From: Basidiobolus meristosporus CBS 931.73
Lineage: Eukaryota > Basidiobolomycota > Basidiobolomycetes > Basidiobolales > Basidiobolaceae
NCBI GenBank assembly: GCA_002104905.1
Contig: MCFE01000588.1
Coordinates: 1 to 55,437 of the forward strand
DNA: 55,437 nt
Direction of reading: 5' to 3'
A program made the position numbers and the translations under genes. The notes under the pieces were generated by a model. The model was given only the letters and a program-made list of their open reading frames with translations. It was not told the DNA's origin and did no database searches. This document shows positions 54,348 through 55,437 of the stretch, piece by piece; the first letter of the stretch is position 1, and every line of letters begins with the position of its first letter.

Positions 54348-55437
54348 CTAAATGTTCATACTGACTAGTCCTAATTTTGACCTAAGATATTCAAACTTGT
54401 CTCTAGCTAATGGTTTGGTAAATATGTCTGCAATCATTTCATCTGTAGAACAGTAAACTAAGCTAACTAAGTTATTCTCTATAGCTTCACGTATGAAATG
54501 ATGTCTAATATCTATGTGCTTGGTTCTAGCATGAAAAGTTGGATTTCTACCTAGTTGTATACATCCTTGATTATCTTGAAATAAAGTAATAGGCGTTTTT
54601 TGACATAGGCCTAAATCTGTAAAAAGCTTTCTTAACCACATTGCTTGTTTTGTAGCTTCACAGGCTGCCATATACTCTGCCTCTGTAGTAGAAAGCGCTA
54701 CGGTTGGTTGCTTTCTTGAATTCCATGAAATGGCTCCTTTACAGTAAAGAAAGGTGTATCCTGTGGTGGATCTTCTGTCTTCTAAATTTCGTCCCCAATC
54801 AGCATCAGAGTATCCCACAAGATCCTGTTCTGAATCCTTATAAGTGTATCTTAAGCAGATATAAGTAGTTCCTTTTAGGTATCTAAAAATCCGCTTAACT
54901 GCTGCAATATGATCAGATCCGTAATTCTGATTATGTTGGCTGAGAACTCCCACTGAATATGAGATATCTGGACGTGTTCCAAGCATGATATACATCAGAC
55001 TGCCAACCATAGATTGATAAGGAAAGTCAGGGCTTTCAGATGGCACCAAGCTCTCTTGATTTGGTTGAGTTTTGACCAAGTTAAGGTTTGTCACCATTGG
55101 GGTAGCTGCCGGTTTACAGTCTTCCATTTTGTACTTCTTTAGTATATCTTGAATATACTTGGATTGGCTTAGGGTAATAGTCTGGGTACTTCTGTCTATG
55201 GAGAACTTAATCCCTAAGTAGTAACTGAGTTCTCCTAGATGGGACATCTTGAACTCCTTAGATAGGCTGGATTTAGTCTCTTCCAATGTTTCTAGGTTAT
55301 TGGCGGCTATAATAAGATCATCCACATATAGAGTTAATAGAACTGGATTTGCTCTATCTGGCTTATAGTATATACTATAGTCAGCATTACTCCTTTTGAA
55401 ACTCAAAGATTCCAAATAAGAATCTATCTTGCAATTC
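54348..55437 (-). CDS. Copia-3 pol, RT palm/thumb and RNase H, partial
   Basis: The frame is open from the right edge to the stop at 54348, so the N-terminal part is off the window. RT: LTLYVDDLIIAAN holds the catalytic YVDD. YLGIKFSID and LSQSKYIQDILKKY follow, then VGSLMYIMLGTRPDISY. RNase H: VGYSDADWGRN, STTEAEYMAACEATKQ and LFQDNQGC carry the acidic residues, ending with ARTKHIDIRHHFIREAI. It makes cDNA from element RNA and removes the RNA strand, within virus-like particles. No nonsense codon or frameshift is visible here. Confidence 0.95.
   Translation of the reverse strand, partial: NCKIDSYLESLSFKRSNADYSIYYKPDRANPVLLTLYVDDLIIAANNLETLEETKSSLSKEFKMSHLGELSYYLGIKFSIDRSTQTITLSQSKYIQDILKKYKMEDCKPAATPMVTNLNLVKTQPNQESLVPSESPDFPYQSMVGSLMYIMLGTRPDISYSVGVLSQHNQNYGSDHIAAVKRIFRYLKGTTYICLRYTYKDSEQDLVGYSDADWGRNLEDRRSTTGYTFLYCKGAISWNSRKQPTVALSTTEAEYMAACEATKQAMWLRKLFTDLGLCQKTPITLFQDNQGCIQLGRNPTFHARTKHIDIRHHFIREAIENNLVSLVYCSTDEMIADIFTKPLARDKFEYLRSKLGLVSMNI

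Larger units (their letters stand above)
54006..55437 (-). mobile_element. Copia-3, 3' part of a Ty1/copia element
   Basis: The 3' LTR (54006-54336), polypurine tract GAGTGGGAG (- strand, just inside), and a long RT/RNase H frame reaching the right edge. It is the same family as copia-1 and copia-2 but has no stop in the visible 363 codons, so it is younger or better preserved. The 5' half lies outside. Confidence 0.9.

Noticed and set aside
1-55437. CRISPR array, bacterial operon or phage features
   Set aside because: Introns, LTR elements and gene families are eukaryotic; no regularly spaced repeats were seen.

Overview
The window looks like nuclear DNA of a filamentous fungus of the Dikarya. 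The evidence is short spliceosomal introns (50-80 bp, GTAAGT/GTATGT donors), a seven-exon Opi1-family gene, a secreted inhibitor-I9 protein, a JmjC/zinc-finger protein, fungal Ty1/copia and Ty3/gypsy retroelements, and a Tnp2-type (CACTA/Plavaka-like) DNA transposon. The Opi1 architecture and the many nonsense codons that fit C-to-T mutation lean towards Pezizomycotina. That placement is an inference, because no rRNA or marker gene is present.

Region 1 (1 to about 29.77 kb) is an AT-rich nest of transposons. The recipient is an old Plavaka-like element with its transposase relic on the + strand and a divergent accessory-gene relic on the - strand. Into it have gone, in order, a solo LTR (family A), copia-2, a solo LTR of family B (itself holding a copia solo LTR), copia-1 (holding a 733-bp foldback element and another B solo LTR), a truncated sushi-type gypsy element, a complete second Plavaka-like element (20435-26231), a further B solo LTR and a copia LTR. 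Most junctions carry a readable target-site duplication (TSD), and removing an insert usually restores the interrupted reading frame. The left edge is the 5' part of a family-A gypsy element. It sits in the end of a third Plavaka copy, and the right edge (28722-29771) is the end of another.

Region 2 (about 29.8 to 53.6 kb) is a more GC-rich gene island: a secreted Cys-rich protein, a seven-helix-like membrane protein, a mitochondrial glutamate-type carrier, a GNAT acetyltransferase, a small secreted I9 inhibitor, a small charged ORF, a decayed gene fragment, a JmjC-fold protein that has lost its iron ligands, a hotdog thioesterase, an unknown spliced gene, Opi1, and a nitrilase-superfamily hydrolase. 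Several intergenic gaps are long (1-2.5 kb) and show nothing recognisable. No metabolic cluster is evident. The genes look like ordinary housekeeping, regulatory and secreted functions.

Region 3 (54.0 kb to the end) returns to transposon: the 3' end of copia-3 on the - strand, with a long open RT/RNase H frame, running off the window.
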